This document shows positions 13,801-27,076 of a stretch of DNA of 64,000 nucleotides, piece by piece. The notes under the pieces were generated by a model. That model was not told where the DNA came from. It searched no databases and worked only from the letters and a program-made list of their open reading frames with translations. The translations under genes were made by a program, and so were the position numbers. Each line of letters begins with the position of its first letter. Position 1 is the stretch's first letter. The stretch covers positions 1,912,473-1,976,472 of the forward strand of contig VZTI01004803.1 in assembly GCA_013397865.1 (NCBI GenBank). The letters run 5' to 3'. Origin of the DNA: Struthidea cinerea. Taxonomy: Eukaryota > Chordata > Aves > Passeriformes > Corcoracidae.

Positions 13801-15728
13801 AACACATGCACTGCTACACTATCAAATTCTGTCTTTTTTAAAGAGATATTTTCATATCTTTGCTAAGACATCTCTTCAACATATTTAATAAGTGACTTTA
13901 TTAGCAGCATGAATAAAATGCATCAACTTCCATTTACTATCTGAACAATAAATGTTTTCATACTTAACTGTAAAGTGTTGAGAATTGTGTTCCCAAATTT
14001 AGTGACCAGCATTCTAGTACAGCTATATTAATACCTGATTCAAATCAATGTACTACATATTCAAGCAATTCAGGCACACACTTACCAATAAATTACATTA
14101 AGAGTCTTGAGTCTTTCAACAGATTCAAGAAACAACAGAACCTCAGCAGCCAAGTGTCAAATGATAAAGGAAGAAAAGGTATTAAGTTTATGTTAAGCAC
14201 CTACACGTACCTCCTTCTGTGGTCAAATGCAAAGATGATCTAACCTTTCTGCAGGGAGATGGGAAAAATGCTGAAAGCAGAAGTGGAAAAACCCATGGAG
14301 TCATAAAGAAAGGTTTGAAAGACTTGACTTTACTTATAAGTCAGGACTAGCCTTAGGAAAATCTACCCTCTCTAAACATAATTTAATGTGCCTGAATTTT
14401 GCTTTAGGTATTATTCTTGACTTCTATAAGGGACCAGCTACATTAATAGTCTTCAAACTCACTTCAAAAGTAATTGTTCTTTTCCAAAGTGGGAGAGTTT
14501 TAGGCACTCAAATGTACTGATGCCTTTGGATTTTCACAATCAGAATGTTTCCTAAAAACCAGGATATTTATTCTTTAAAATGTGAGAACATCTACTGCTT
14601 AATGATTCTATATGTGCTGTCCTTGTCACAATTACTAGCAGCCCTGTTAGGGTCAGGGCTGTCGTTGATATCATATGAGAGTAGAGAGTACAGAAAGATG
14701 AAAGTCCAATTCATAAGTACAGTCTTGAGAGCACTGTTGTCCATAGGCCTTTGATGTCAAAGGAAAAGCTGTATATAAGTACACTGCATGCCAAAGGAAC
14801 AAACTCATGCAGTACAGACCTCATTTGTTATGCAAAATTTACATAATTTTAACTAGTAAATTAGAGAAATTAGTCATGGTGAAATCTTCCTCTGCAATCA
14901 CACTAACTTATCTAAAGTTTCAAAAATGCATGTGCAGAAAAGAGCATGTGAACATTCATATTTCAAGAACAGACTGAAGGTTCTGGAACGTACACCTTAC
15001 TCTGACTGCAAGAAGCACTTCTTACTTTAATTGAAATAATAGTTGACAGGACACAGGGAGTGGTCAAATATTATAAAAGAGCACTGAGACCAATTTATCT
15101 GTTGCCAGATCAGCAGAGCTTCCTCCCTAGAGATAGGCACTATCTAGTTTTGCCTTGATCCATTGCAAATTGTTGCCTGGTAACTTGAACTGCTTCCCTT
15201 TCAGGTCAGTTTTTATTAGTTGAAAACCTTTTAATTACAGGCTTGACTGCTGCAATATTTTTGTTGTACAAAAACATGACCCCAAATACATAAACCATGT
15301 GTAATTCCTGGCACTGCTTTCCCACTGCTACCTCTACACCTACTTATTGTCAGGATTTTCTGAACAGTTCAATCTATTCGTTAGGCTAAAGTATCAACTT
15401 TGACACAAATAGTTAAACATTCATGCTTTTTTCTGAGAATGTTTTCTGACCATCTCCCTGTTCATGGGATGCTTTCTGCTCTGTGCCAGTCAGCCTTCTG
15501 CCTTTTGCATTGAATGTGTTCCTTCTTCTGGCGCCTGCCTGGAGAAGCCTTCCCTGGCAATAGTGTGCAGGCAGGACTTTCTAGATTAAAGTCCTAATCT
15601 TACCACTGCACATTATTTACTGCCATAAATATAATCTGTTCTCATTGAAAGTTTTCTTTATCTTTCCAGTAATACTAAGATAGAAGAAAAATCAGCCTAC
15701 CTCTAGGAGGCACAAATTAAGAGCAGTA
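7833..15728. other. Unique AT-rich non-coding stretch
   Basis: No convincing gene or repeat is seen across almost 8 kb. Short reading frames (the longest 80-93 codons, at 10459-10740, 12824-13102 and 13041-13283) lack domains or family features, and several overlap on opposite strands. A T-run occurs at 10110-10127. The part from about 12.6 to 13.5 kb is purine-rich on the plus strand without a period. Confidence 0.6.
10110..10127. repeat. Poly-T run (18 nt)
   Basis: Uninterrupted T homopolymer in unique sequence. On the minus strand it would be a poly(A), but no retrocopy body or poly(A) signal was recognised next to it. Confidence 0.9.
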
Positions 15729-15862
15729 ATCACAGAATAGTCTGAGTTGGAAGGGACCCAGAGGATCATTGAGGCCAACTCTTAAGTGAATGGCCCATAC
15801 CCGGATCAAACCTGTGACCTTGGCACCACTAGCACCATGCTCTAACCAATAGAGATAACCTC
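15729..15862 (-). mobile_element. tRNA-Ile-derived SINE with CR1-like tail (TguSINE1-type), near full length, minus strand
   Basis: On the minus strand the head begins near 15862 with a tRNA-like A-box region (GGTTATCTCTATTGGTTAG), continues through AGAGCATGGTGCTA, and has the B box GGTTTGATCC (plus-strand GGATCAAACC at 15803-15812). It then runs into GGCCATTCACTTAAGAGTTGG and a CR1-type 3' end. The order is the same as in the copy at 2.2 kb, but the tRNA head is more complete. The anticodon region is altered and the terminal octamer is short (ATTCTGTG at about 15731-15738). It is non-coding, and differences from the other copy show it has been accumulating mutations independently. Confidence 0.9.
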
Positions 15863-18840
15863 AGGGTTTAATCAGGGGAGATTTCCTGATTCCCTGGTGA
15901 GGTCAAGTTATTCCCACACCAGAGCAGTCCACTAGCATGAGGCAGCTCCTCCTCCACACCATGTGGTACCAGCAGAGTAAATGTTGCTCTACTGTATGTA
16001 AGACTGCATATTTCCATGAGCTTTCTGAACTGGCACAGCTTGTAGCATAAAGGAAGTATTTTTTTTACTGCACATGAAATATATTAGGACATAAAGACTG
16101 TTTGTGTTGATTTGATGAATCCCCAGCTGTGGGCTGCGGGGTGTTGACGCACAGTTATTTTATCTATCAGTCTACCAGCATATGAGAATACTGATTTTGG
16201 TGATTAACATCCAGAGCCCAACAATAATATAAAATAGCATTCTGTTAGCAGCACTGTCATATTTACCTTGCAATCAGTCTGCTTTTTCTGGTAGAGCATT
16301 AGAAGAGCCAAACATGGAGCAATTTGCTGCAGAAGTTACACTGCAGGCCCACATGTGGAAAGTCTTTATTCTTTCCCTTTGATTACTAACCAGCTTCAGT
16401 CACAGCAAACATGACTCAATATGTAAAAAAACTGCTTCTAATAGGAATACTTATAACAGACAACAGATTATACAACCAAATTTACCTCCAAAGGTTTTTA
16501 AGTTGCCTAGCTACGGGATTGGAAAGGTTGAGGAACTCCCTGCTGAAGGCAGGAAACGAGGCAGATGAGCACTTGAGGATTGAAGCTTCAAGCTCCACCT
16601 AGTGACAAAACCTTATCGTTGCCTTCATAGATAACCCCGGAGAAAGCAGAGGGTACCATGAAACGTTCTATAACTCTGGTGTAGCATTGGCAGGAAATGA
16701 AAATCAGAGCCAAAAGAAGCACAGGGATTTTTGTTTGTTTGTGTGTTTGGCTGGTGTTTTAGTTTTTTAAAAATATAAATATAACTTTAAAAAACAACTC
16801 AAGAGACACTAACTGCCAGTGGAATGCTCAATAAAAGTAACACCACACCACCCCGTGCTGAAAAATATGTCTCTATATAGGACAACAATGTGATCATAGT
16901 GACAAGAATTAATGAAATTACTCCACTCCTTGGGAAGGAGATTTTTGCATTAATGAAGGAGACTGAACTCTAGTAATCATTAATATTTTTATTAATAACA
17001 AGAGTATTTTGCACCTCACATTACCAGATTCCTGGTGGGATAGCAATGAGATTTTCTTCACCAGGTACAAAAAGAAGTCCAATATTGTTCAGAAAAAAAT
17101 CTGGTGAAATGCTTATTGTATGTATAACAATTTTATTTTATAAATACGTCAATAAAGGCTTTCCCTCATAGCAAAGAAGATACGATTTTGAAGGCTTTTG
17201 AACTAACCAATTGGACATAAGACTGTGTAGAGCAAGCACATTTTTACAGAGAAAGTACTGCTGGCTTTAAAAAAGAAAGCTGTATTTTGGTGTATTCTTC
17301 ATATGTGGAGAAAGGCATTCCAGGTTGTCTGGATGATCAGAAAATACAAACTAACTAGACAACATTGATAATTATAAATGCATTATATATTCCGTCAATA
17401 CCAATGTTCCAATGTTTCATCAATTAGTTTTTATATAAAAAATAAAAATACATAATTTTCCAACCAAGTATATGATTTAGTAAGCATCTATTATATTGAT
17501 CTTTATCTTCTGTTGAGTATCTGAATATACGTGGTCTTCAAAAGCAGGCAAAAATTTTCTTGAAGGAGAAAGACTTATGACCAAGAGGAGTCTAAGGGTG
17601 TGGATTGAATTGCTGACTTGTTAGATCACAATGTCATCTGAGGTCCAATAATAAGAATAGTAATACTTTGCTATCTCAAAGAAATTAATAAGACTTATTT
17701 AATTCATAAAGTGTCTTGACATAGTGACATTTCTCTGGAATATATCCTCTTTTCTCAAAGTTCCACTTTTGGTTTTGATTGCAATCAGAAAATCTAGTGT
17801 AAAAGGGAGCACTTAAGTTAATAAGACTTATCCACAGAAGGACCTTTTCAGATTTAGATGAGGAAAGGCATTAATTTTGTTTCATTCAGACTGTCCTGAC
17901 CAGAGTTCTGAAGTAGCAGATGACAGTGAAATGACACATGGAGCTTGAAACACACTGTATTGTGAAAAACAATATTAAACTATGTTTCAAAAGCAAGCAA
18001 TTCAAAAGAAATGCTGACAAGATTTCCGATATATGTGATATCTTGAAGCCATTTGTCACACTGAATGTTGTCACATTCCTGTGTTTCAATTAAGGAAAAG
18101 ACTGTAAAAGTAACATATTTACATGACAGAAAAGAGAAGCACTTACTGGAATAGTATTTACTGTTAAATTCTTCCAAGGTTTCTTTTAATTTGTGGTATT
18201 TTAATTCTATTTAGGGTGGCGCCTGCTAGTGGAATTTGGCATTGAGCTACTGTACTTATGCTGTTCATTACGGAATGTACTGTGTTAAGGATTGCAGTGT
18301 AAAGTATGGGTAATTGGGAACTGATCTGTTACCATGCTGGAAAAATATGCAATACAGGTTTCAGCAACAGACTTCTACTGATATGCTAGCCTAAACTGTT
18401 TACTAGACTGATTTTGTACATAGAAGAGGCTATATTATGTTAGGAGTCTTTTAGCAATTTGTCTACTCTTTAATACTTGCCTGTACCTATGTGAATGGAA
18501 ACTATTGCAATAATTCGTCTCGGTCCAGATATAATTTATAACAACAAAACATGACTTTCACATTTCATATTGCCAGGCGGAGCAAAATAAGTTATGACGA
18601 TGGCAAAAAACACATTAATGTACAACTATAATTACACTGGGGATTTTTCTTGCATAAAATCTTGCCAAGAATTCACAAATGAATCAACATTGTTGGAACA
18701 TACCGAAAAATTGTAGTTATACAAATACTATTCAGATCTTGCTTTAGAGTAAATAGTCAGAGTATGTACTTAAGAAAAAATAGGTTAAATTAAGCAGAAT
18801 GACTATTCATTCAGACCACAACAGGAAGAGAAAGGGGCTA
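15863..18840. other. Unique AT-rich non-coding stretch
   Basis: Nothing gene-like is supported. A short (TTTG)n-like patch lies at about 16732-16750. The longest frames are about 65 codons and overlap on the same strand in different frames. Confidence 0.6.
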
Positions 18841-19770
18841 ACACAGGAGGATCTGCCAAATATCCCCAGTGCGTCACACAGCCAGGCTGCAGAGGGATGT
18901 GCTGAATTTCAATGTCTTCTCCCTAGACCCACACTGATATCCATGCAGTCCCCTTACTGAGCTGGATTTCCTCTCATGACGGCCCACTGCTGCCTCAGAG
19001 CGCCCAGGGGCTGACACTGTGCTGACACTCCTTTATGTCCAGGAAGATTTACTTTTTTTAGCTTTTGAAAAACATAACCACGGAGCCTCTACATCTCGGT
19101 GCTGGGAGCTGCAGACCCCTGACTTTTATGTACATTTTTCCTTTTACTGCTTTGCTTGCCGTGTTCCTGGGGCAGCGATCATATGATCTGGGCCCTGCAT
19201 ACAGACAGCCTCAAAGGGAAGCATGTGCCTGAGTGTTTCCCTGGATCGGGGCCAGAAATGGCATCTTACAATGTTGGTGTGGACTCACACTGGTGATGCA
19301 CTGGTGCTGTGAGGGAACCTCTGGTGTTAGCCCAAGGGCAAGCAGAAGGAGACTAAAGTAATAACACTGGTTTGTGGTTTTTTTCACTGAGAATAACAGA
19401 AGAAAGTCAAAGGACCTACTGCAGTTCACTGCTGAGCCCACGTGCAGGTCCCAGCAGAGTCGCGGGGCTGAGTCCGGGCCTGTCCAGCAGAGGCCAAGCG
19501 GGCAGGGGAGGCCTCCTCACGGTGTAGCCTCCACACCCCTGGCCCTGCATTCCCTCCTGGCCCCTGGGCAGCCACGCTGGATGGCCGTGAGGAGGAAGGG
19601 GAGGAAGCAGGGCCTTCCCTGGGAAGTGTGTCCTTGCCAGCTCTCTCTCTCTTGGCCACAGGCTGTCCTAAGGTGGAATGGTGGCATTTCTGTATGAAGG
19701 GACCTTGCAGGGTCCTGGTATCACAGGGGTGGGCACCTCGGGCCAAAGTCTTGCCCAAAGTCTTTCATCA
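18841..19770. other. GC-elevated block of unknown nature
   Basis: This block of about 0.9 kb is visibly richer in G and C than its flanks, most of all at 19440-19640, where several CpGs occur close together. Frames of 107 and 110 codons overlap on opposite strands (19374-19697 plus, 19426-19758 minus). That is expected when GC content lowers stop-codon frequency and is not evidence for a gene. I recognise no LTR termini, CR1 motif or protein domain. It could be an old repeat, a regulatory element or an exon of a non-coding RNA. Confidence 0.4.
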
Positions 19771-22700
19771 GAGTCAGTTTCTGACACTGGAAATGGCTGT
19801 GTGCTGAGTTTTAGTAAAACTGCAACTGCTACAATTGCTGTAAAGTTTCTGTATGAGAGACTTAAACCGAAAAGGAAAGGCAACAATCCTTACATACAAA
19901 GGTTAATACAAATCTGGAAAGAGATTAAAATCTGAGCAGTTAGTGATAGTATTGTTTTTTGTCAAAACGTGAATTTAAAGCATCATCAAGACATAAAATA
20001 GCAAAACTTTTATTAACTATGAACTATTCATAACTACAGAAGTTCTATATTCATTTGAAGGGTAAACAGACTTTTAAAAGCCCTTCTAATTATACACAGT
20101 GTTTCAATTAGCAGCACTGCAGATTTATTTTTTAATCTAATCATCAATGATGCATTTCAATGATATAACACTGCTCACTCACAGATTTCAAAGCACTTTG
20201 GCTTTGATAAAGACAATTATTTTCATTTCACAGAGATGGTTTAAGACAAGAGTGTCTTTGTGACTTGTCTAGGAAAACACAAAAGCTCATTTCCTTTTGC
20301 CAGGGCAAGTGTGCTAGGAAAAGATGAAGAAATGCCTGAGACACACTTATTTTGTACAAACCAGCTGGGTCTGGTCAAGGTTTGCCAGCTTAGGTGGGGC
20401 ACCAGGCTGATGCAGCCAGCCCCCAGCTAGGTTGGGCTAGTTCCTGCCTTGTATTTCCAGTTTCTTGTGCGCATGGAGTCTGGCTGTACTAGCAAAATAC
20501 ACACAAATATGACTTTGATTCTTGGCAGTGAAATACCATGGGGGCTTTTGATTGTTTGCATGCAAACTGAATCAGCAGAATTACTGAACTTGGTTGAGCA
20601 TGGGACTCACTCATTTTGACTCCAGGGCTCACAACACTCAATGTCACTTTGTGTGGACTCCAAATCTTGTGGTTCCTTTTTAACTTGGAGTTTAAATGAG
20701 CTCAATATTCAAGCAAAACTCTAAGAAAGACATTGAGTGTCACATGGTTTCATGTGGTTTTGATAAAACTCTCTAAACAGGACGAGGCTTACTCAAAACT
20801 TACACAAGGATTTTCCTTAAGGTTTTGCTAATGGCAGCTGAGTTTTGAATTCATGACTAATTCAAGGCCAACCTAGTTTCACAGATGCTTAGAGTCTGCA
20901 AAGAAATTTTCCGAAGCTGTGATTCCAGTCTCTGTTAATTTATTGTGAGAAAAGTGATGACAGTGGCAATGGTCAGTTGTGGATAAGGTTTCAATATGGA
21001 GAAGAGGCTACTGTTTTGCAGAATGTGCTGTTGGTCAAAAGTGCATTTTCAGTCCCATTTTGCAACTCAGCACGTCCTTCCTTTCTCTTCTGTCCTGAGG
21101 CTTCCTCTACAGAAATAGGTTGATACTGATGAGTTCTCCCTACCTGCTGAGGTGGACACCTCTGTTTTGACTTTGTGCAGTCACAGGTGGAGATACTGCT
21201 TTAATTAATGAGCCACCTTTCTCATGAGACAAGCAGCTATCTCATTCATGATTTTATCTAAGCTCAGGTCAGTCTGTAACTATATGTGAAGGTGTAGTTT
21301 TAGTCTTGGTTTCTGTCTCTCCTTGTCTGTTCCTTTTTCTATCTCTCCCAAAACTGGACTATGGTTTAGACTTGGGGTGTTAATTTCATCCATTGTAGAG
21401 CAATTATGCTTAGGAGTGACCTTTGATGCTGTTTCAGTACAGGAGGGTAGAGGACAGCTCAGGACAGACTGCAGAGGGATGCAAACAAACACCTAAAAGG
21501 ATTACTTTTCCCTCCTACATTGAGGAAGAATGATGATAGGAATTGTAAGTGCCCTGTTTACTTGTACTGTTAAATTATATTTGTTTTAGTGTTTCAGTTA
21601 CAGCTTCCCTTCCTCCTTCCCCCTCACAAACCTACTCCAAACTGCCCAACATGGAATTAACACATGTAGAAAGCTCTTCTTTCACAAGAGTCAGCCAAAA
21701 TCCTACTAGGGACCTGTACCACTAGGTGAATTACCTCCACTACTTCAGCTCTCTAATGAGTCATCCTGTCCTGCTGACACTGGGCTCAGTGACTGGCAGC
21801 AGTGACTGGTCTGCCAGAGTGCCACTGTAGAAGCCCATGTCTGTCATTAAGCTAGTCTTAAAATAAAAAGAGATTTTGTTGTTGTTCCTTATTGTATGTT
21901 ACACTTATATAGCTCTTGCCCTAAGCTTAGATTTCAAAATAGTAAATAGACAAAACAACTTTTTAACTGCTGTTTGCTCTTGCCCTGGGAAAAAAGGTTA
22001 TGCTACTGCCTGACAGAGAACAAGAAGCCTGAACATTGTTCACAGAGGCTTTAAAGCTGCTTAAATAAGCAAAAGCAGTTTTAATTTCTTTTTCTTAAGC
22101 TATCTGATTTTCACTAAAATTCTCCAGGGCATGATGATCTTGTTGGTATACTTTCAAGATTTGGCACTTGAATAGTTTTAAACGGTTTTAAACTGTTATT
22201 ACTGCTTTCCATTTACAGTAGCAATGCAGCAATTTTCTTAGAGGTTTTAAGATAGATTTGTTAGCCAGCCACATTTTGTAGATTGCTTTTCACTGAGAAA
22301 ATCTCATCATACTTTGGGGGAGAATTACAAATTTGGAAGAAAATTGAAATAAGCAGAAAACAGTTATTTCCTATATATGCAGTGCATTTGATTGTAATCT
22401 ATGGGTTTAAACCGGGGTTATGACTTTTCCTGGTTTTTTCCAATCCTTTGCTAACACTAAATTTTGGATTTTGCTGGTAGGCCTAAAGAGTGTATATAAT
22501 TCTCATGTCACTCATGAGCATGGGAATTAGGGAGGAACATTAAGTCCACTGTTGCCCACCAGAGAAACTTGAAGATTCCTCCTCTAGAAGAACATTTAAA
22601 AGTCACAGATCACTGAAAAATCAAGACAGACATTCACAGACACCTTGACATTAGCCTAATTATTATGGCATTATGAAGCAAAAGAATAAATAGATTTTTG

Positions 22701-25194
22701 TCATTTAGCTTCTATGGAGTTTTCTGTGTAGCTGTGCAGGCTCAGAGCTCCTTATTTTCAACAGGAAACTGAGGTTCTCACTGAAGACATTTAAATCCAG
22801 AAGGTATGGGTTTTGTATAAATGCCAGTTATTATGTAACTTTGCAGTAAAGTGATGAGTCAGTGACATCATTTACATGTGTTTTAAAAATAGTGTCTAAT
22901 TCATAGAAAGTGAGCTACTGAAGTCTCTAATCACTTGCCAAATCCTTGTTATATTTGTATACTATTGAAAATCTCTTTCTTTGCAGCTTGTGCTATCTTG
23001 ACTTACTACAAGAGAAATGTCATTTGATATACTTGTGTATGGATTATAAGCAACTATATCTCCTCATGGTTAGTGGGGACAATAAGGAAGGAGGTCAAAT
23101 GCACTTCAGGTGCATGTATAGCACTGTAATTAAAACATTTTTCAATTCTTGTGATGAGAATAGAGAAGGCAGACTTCTAAAATGCTGTAAACCATAGCTG
23201 GTGTCAAGTAGATAATTTGGAAGCATATGATGCATTTCAGATTTACCTCATCATACAACTGCTATTTTTCTTCAGTGTTTTTGCATTTTCAGTTAATATA
23301 TAAATTTTTTTTAATGAAGAAGCAAAATGATGGACATGAGATGATCAAGAACTTAGAAAATTTTCTGAGGAAAATTCAAGTACATAGTATTTTTGCTTAG
23401 ATGAAAGAAAGCAGATTTGAGATAAGAATTCAAAAAGGTAAATGGGGCATATAAACAGTAGCTGATCTCTGTGGAGCACAAGTGGTTAGAAGGCAATTGC
23501 TATGGGTTTCACAGAATGCCAGGATGTCCAGGAACCTTATGTAGGTGACAGGGCAAATTACCTCATGTGTAGGTAGGGGAGTCTGACCAGAACCCAAAAC
23601 TGACCAAGTTCACTGTCCTTAAAATTTGACTTACTATGTAATGTTTACTCTACTGAAAGTCATTAAGACCTACACTCTTTTTCGTTATTTAAATAAGTAA
23701 CTCTTATTAGCAGCTCTGTGAGCAGCTATTCATATGTTATGGAAAGTATGTTCTGAAATCAGACTTGAATTTGCCCTTAAGAAATATTCAAAGCCTCACC
23801 ACTTTGTCATAAAGGACTGGACTGATATCTTCTGAGTCCATGTTTATTGACAAGTCAGGTGATAACTTTGTTTGGATAGCCCATCATGGACTTTTCAAAA
23901 CACTATTACGTTTCAAAGATTAATGTTGCAATCAACATCATCAACCAAGCCATTTCAAGTTAATAAGATTGAGGGTCTCAGAAAATATTTAGGAGTACCG
24001 GTGAATAAAACCGGACCCACAGAAAAGAAGAGATACCAGATGAAAAGCTTTATCTCAAACTGGGATTTTTGTTTCAAGACAGTGTGCTTAAAAGATGTGT
24101 CCATGATGCCAGAGGTCTGTCAGTCATGAAAATGCTGTCGCCACTCCTGCTTTTCATGCCTGATATCTTCTGGCTGAATGAAACACAATCAGGATCCAAA
24201 ATTAAAACAAAGCTGCATATTAAAAAAAAGCACATTATCGTTTCTGTTCTTTGTATTTGTTTCTGGATCCAGAGATTAGCTTTCTGTCAACCCTTTCCTG
24301 AAACTAAAAGTGATTTCATAAAGGTTGAGCAAATACAGGGTGCTTTCCTGCAAAAAGGAAGTGTAATTACAAAATATTATATCATTTTCCACACATGTTT
24401 AAAAGCCCAAGTGAGGCTTTAGTTTTCACTAAAATGCAATCGTCTAGTTGTAAGCTAGGATACAAAATACAAATTAAAAAAAAAAACCCTGAGGCAAAAA
24501 TTAACCAAAGCCTCTGTAAGTGGGCATGAAGTCCAGGACTCAGGTTTCACTCCAGACTTGTCATTCAGAGACTCATTACTTATTTTTTTGTTTAGAATCC
24601 TCAAACCAAATTGCAGGTCTGTGCTGATGGGATACTGAGAAAATACTAGTGGAAAGAAACCACAAAAAGGTTGCATCCTAAAAATAAAGCATAGGTAAAC
24701 AAGGCTTAAATACTGTCATAGGCTAATGGTTGGTGACACCATGTGAATCCTTTCAGAATACAAAGTTCGTATTACCATTGAGTATTTTAATCCTAAATGT
24801 TTTGAATAAAAGGGCAGTGGGGTTTAGAAAAAACCATATGAATGGGGATCTTTCTCATGCCTTACTAATCTGAGCAGGTTTTGACCTCCAACAAAGTACT
24901 AATATGCTCAGATTTCGGAGAAAAGTGGGTGCTACATGGCACTGGAAGCAGACGAATACTTTATCCAGTCCCTCTTCCTCATTCAGTCCTTCTCTGAGAC
25001 TCACATATCCCATATATGTGGCAAATCTAAAGGAGAGCTGATTGACAGAGGAAGAGAAATAGAGCATGATGAAACTTTGGTTCCTTTCCCTCTCAGTGCT
25101 ATAATAGTAAAACCACATGAGTAACATTGGGAATCTCTGGATGTGATAGAGAACAAAAACAGAAGTAGAGCAGGGTGCAGAGTAGATTCACTGC
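19771..25194. other. Unique non-coding stretch
   Basis: No gene is supported. A somewhat GC-richer patch is seen at 20340-20480. The longest frame (24069-24422 plus, 117 codons) contains hydrophobic segments but no family signature, and it overlaps another frame at 23872-24129. Confidence 0.55.
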
Positions 25195-25256
25195 TTGCCA
25201 CTGTGGGGAGAAAATTCACGTGGCCAAAGCTCAACTGAAGTTGAAGCTGGCCAGAA

Positions 25257-26548
25257 TTGTGGGGGACAACAAAAAGAGGTATTTTCAAGTATATTAATGG
25301 CAATAGGCAGTGTAAAAATAGTATTGTCCCATTACAGGATGAGGATGGTCACCTCACAAACAGCGACTTGGACAAGGCAGAGGTGTTTAACACATTCTTT
25401 GCCTTTGTCTTCAACATGGGTGATGGACCAAGGGGCTCTCAGAGCCCTGAACTGGATGACCATGACCACAAGAATCATTAACTCCCAGTCAACCCTAAAA
25501 TTGTGTGGGATCTGCTTCTCCTGCTAAATCCCTACAAATCTATGGGGCCTAATGGGTTGATCCAGGAATCCTAAAAGAGCTAGCTGATGTCATTGCAAAA
25601 CCTCTCTTGATTTGTTAGCAGCCTTGGGAATTCGGAGAGGTCCCAGATGACTGGAAGCTGGCAAACATCCTGATTTTCAAGGAGGGCAAGAATGACAAGC
25701 CCAGAAACTACAGACCTGTCAGTCTCACTTCAGTGCCTGAAGAAATGATGAAGATTATTCTGGGAGATATTGAAAAACACCTGAAAGACAAAGTGGTCAT
25801 CGGTCACAGCCAGCATGGCTTCATGAGAAGAAAGTCCTGCTTATCAAAGCTGATTTCCTTTTCTGACAAGACAACCCACCTAGCTGATCGAGGGATGCCA
25901 GTTGATGTAATCTTTTTACATTTAAGTAAAGCTTTCAATACTGTCTCTTACAGTATCCTTTTGGATAAAATGTCCAGCACACAGCTGGATAAACACATCA
26001 TGTGATAGGTGAGCAACTGGTTCATGGGTTGGGTGCAAAGGGTTATAGTGAATGGGGTGACATCAGACTGGGGACCTGTCACTACTGGGGTTCTGCAGGG
26101 CTCTATCCTAGGCCCTGTGCTCTTCAACATCTTCATTAATGACCTGGATGCAGGACTAGAAGGGATACTAAGCAAATTCACAGGTGATACAAAACTGGGA
26201 GGAGCTGTTGACTCCCTCAAAGGCCTGGAGGCCCTACAGAGAGACCTCAACAAACTGAGACTCGGCAATCACCAGTGGTATGAAATTCAACAAGGGAAAG
26301 TGCTGGATTCTGCACCTGGGATGGGCAACCCTGGATGTACAGACAGACTAGGGGATGAGAGGCTGGGAAACACTGACATGGAAAGAGACCTGGGGGTCCT
26401 GGTTGGCAGAAAGTTGAAAATGAATCAGCAGTGCCCTGGCAGCCAGGAGGGCCAACCGTGTCCTGGGAGGCATTGGGCACAGCATCGCCAGCTGCGCAAG
26501 GGAGGGGATTGTCCCGCTCTGCTCTGCAGTGGGGCAGCCTCACCTTGA
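25257..26548 (+). pseudogene. CR1 ORF2 reverse-transcriptase remnant (dead)
   Basis: ORF2 of CR1 encodes an endonuclease-reverse transcriptase; only the RT part remains here. A first frame (25257-25481) carries the pre-RT stretch with DEDGHLTNSDLDKAEVFNTF. The frame shifts before a second segment (25733-26005), which contains SQHGFMRRKSCLS. A TGA at 26003-26005 interrupts it, and the same frame resumes at 26009-26548 with GSILGPVLFNIFINDLD. Two catalytic motifs are damaged. In motif A the Asp normally before FSKAF is His (codon at 25919-25921, reading LHLSKAFNT). The FADD box reads FTGD (26177-26188), losing one of its two Asp residues. With frameshifts, stops and these substitutions it cannot encode an active enzyme. 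Antisense frames here (25948-26268, 26247-26543, 26540-27043) are shadows. Confidence 0.9.
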
Positions 26549-26749
26549 GTGCTGGGGGCAGTTTTGAGAGCTGCAGTATAAGAAAGATATTAAACTATTA
26601 GGGAGCGTCCAAAGGAGAGCAACAAAGATGGTGATGGGCCTTGAGGGGCAGCTGTATGAGGAGCAGCTGAGGTCTGTTGGTCTGTTGGTCTGTTCAACCT
26701 GGAAAAGAGGAGACTGAGATGAGACTTCATTGCTGTCTACAACTTCTTC

Positions 26750-27076
26750 ATGAGGGGAGCAGGAAGGGCAGGCACTGATCTCTTCTCTGTGGTAACCAGT
26801 GACAGTATCCAAGGGAATGGCATGAAGTTGTGTCAAGGGACATTTTGTTTGGATATTAGAAAAAGCTTTTCCACTCAGAGGGTGTTTGGGCGCTGGAACA
26901 AGCTCCCCAGGGAAGTGATCCCCAAGCCTGACAGAGCTCAAGAAGCCTTTGGAGAATATTCTCAGGCACATGGTGTGACTCTTGGGGATGATGCTCTTTA
27001 CGGCCAGGAGTTGGACTCGATGATCCTTGAGGGTCCCTTCCAACTCAGGATAGTCTGTGATACTGTGATTCTGTGA
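26750..27076 (+). pseudogene. CR1 ORF2 C-terminal remnant and 3' UTR
   Basis: An open frame continues after the stop at 26546-26548 and includes the conserved CR1 tail segment with FGRWNKLPREVI. It then reads through the 3' terminal region, so the last residues are not genuine coding sequence. It belongs to the same insertion as the RT remnant upstream. Confidence 0.8.

Larger units (their letters stand above)
25195..27076 (+). mobile_element. CR1 LINE, 5'-truncated, about 1.9 kb
   Basis: Starts within the CR1 ORF2 region near GGCCAAAGCTCAACTGAAG and runs through the reverse transcriptase and the post-RT region to a 3' end of the form TTGGACTCGATGATCCTTGAG, followed by degenerate GATTCTGTG units (about 27055-27076). 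Avian CR1 copies are usually 5'-truncated, as this one is. Its terminal 60-70 bases closely resemble the tails of the two SINEs in this window, making this subfamily their likely mobiliser. The left boundary is approximate because the first 40-50 bases are diverged. The element is inactive (see the pseudogene entry). Confidence 0.93.

Noticed and set aside
19374..19935. Overlapping frames on both strands in the GC-rich block
   Set aside because: Long frames on opposite strands at the same place point to base composition, not coding.
24069..24422. 117-codon plus-strand frame with hydrophobic stretches
   Set aside because: No recognisable family, no supporting context, and overlapped by another frame at 23872-24129.
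26540..27043. 167-codon minus-strand frame
   Set aside because: Antisense to the C-terminal part and 3' end of the CR1 at 25-27 kb.
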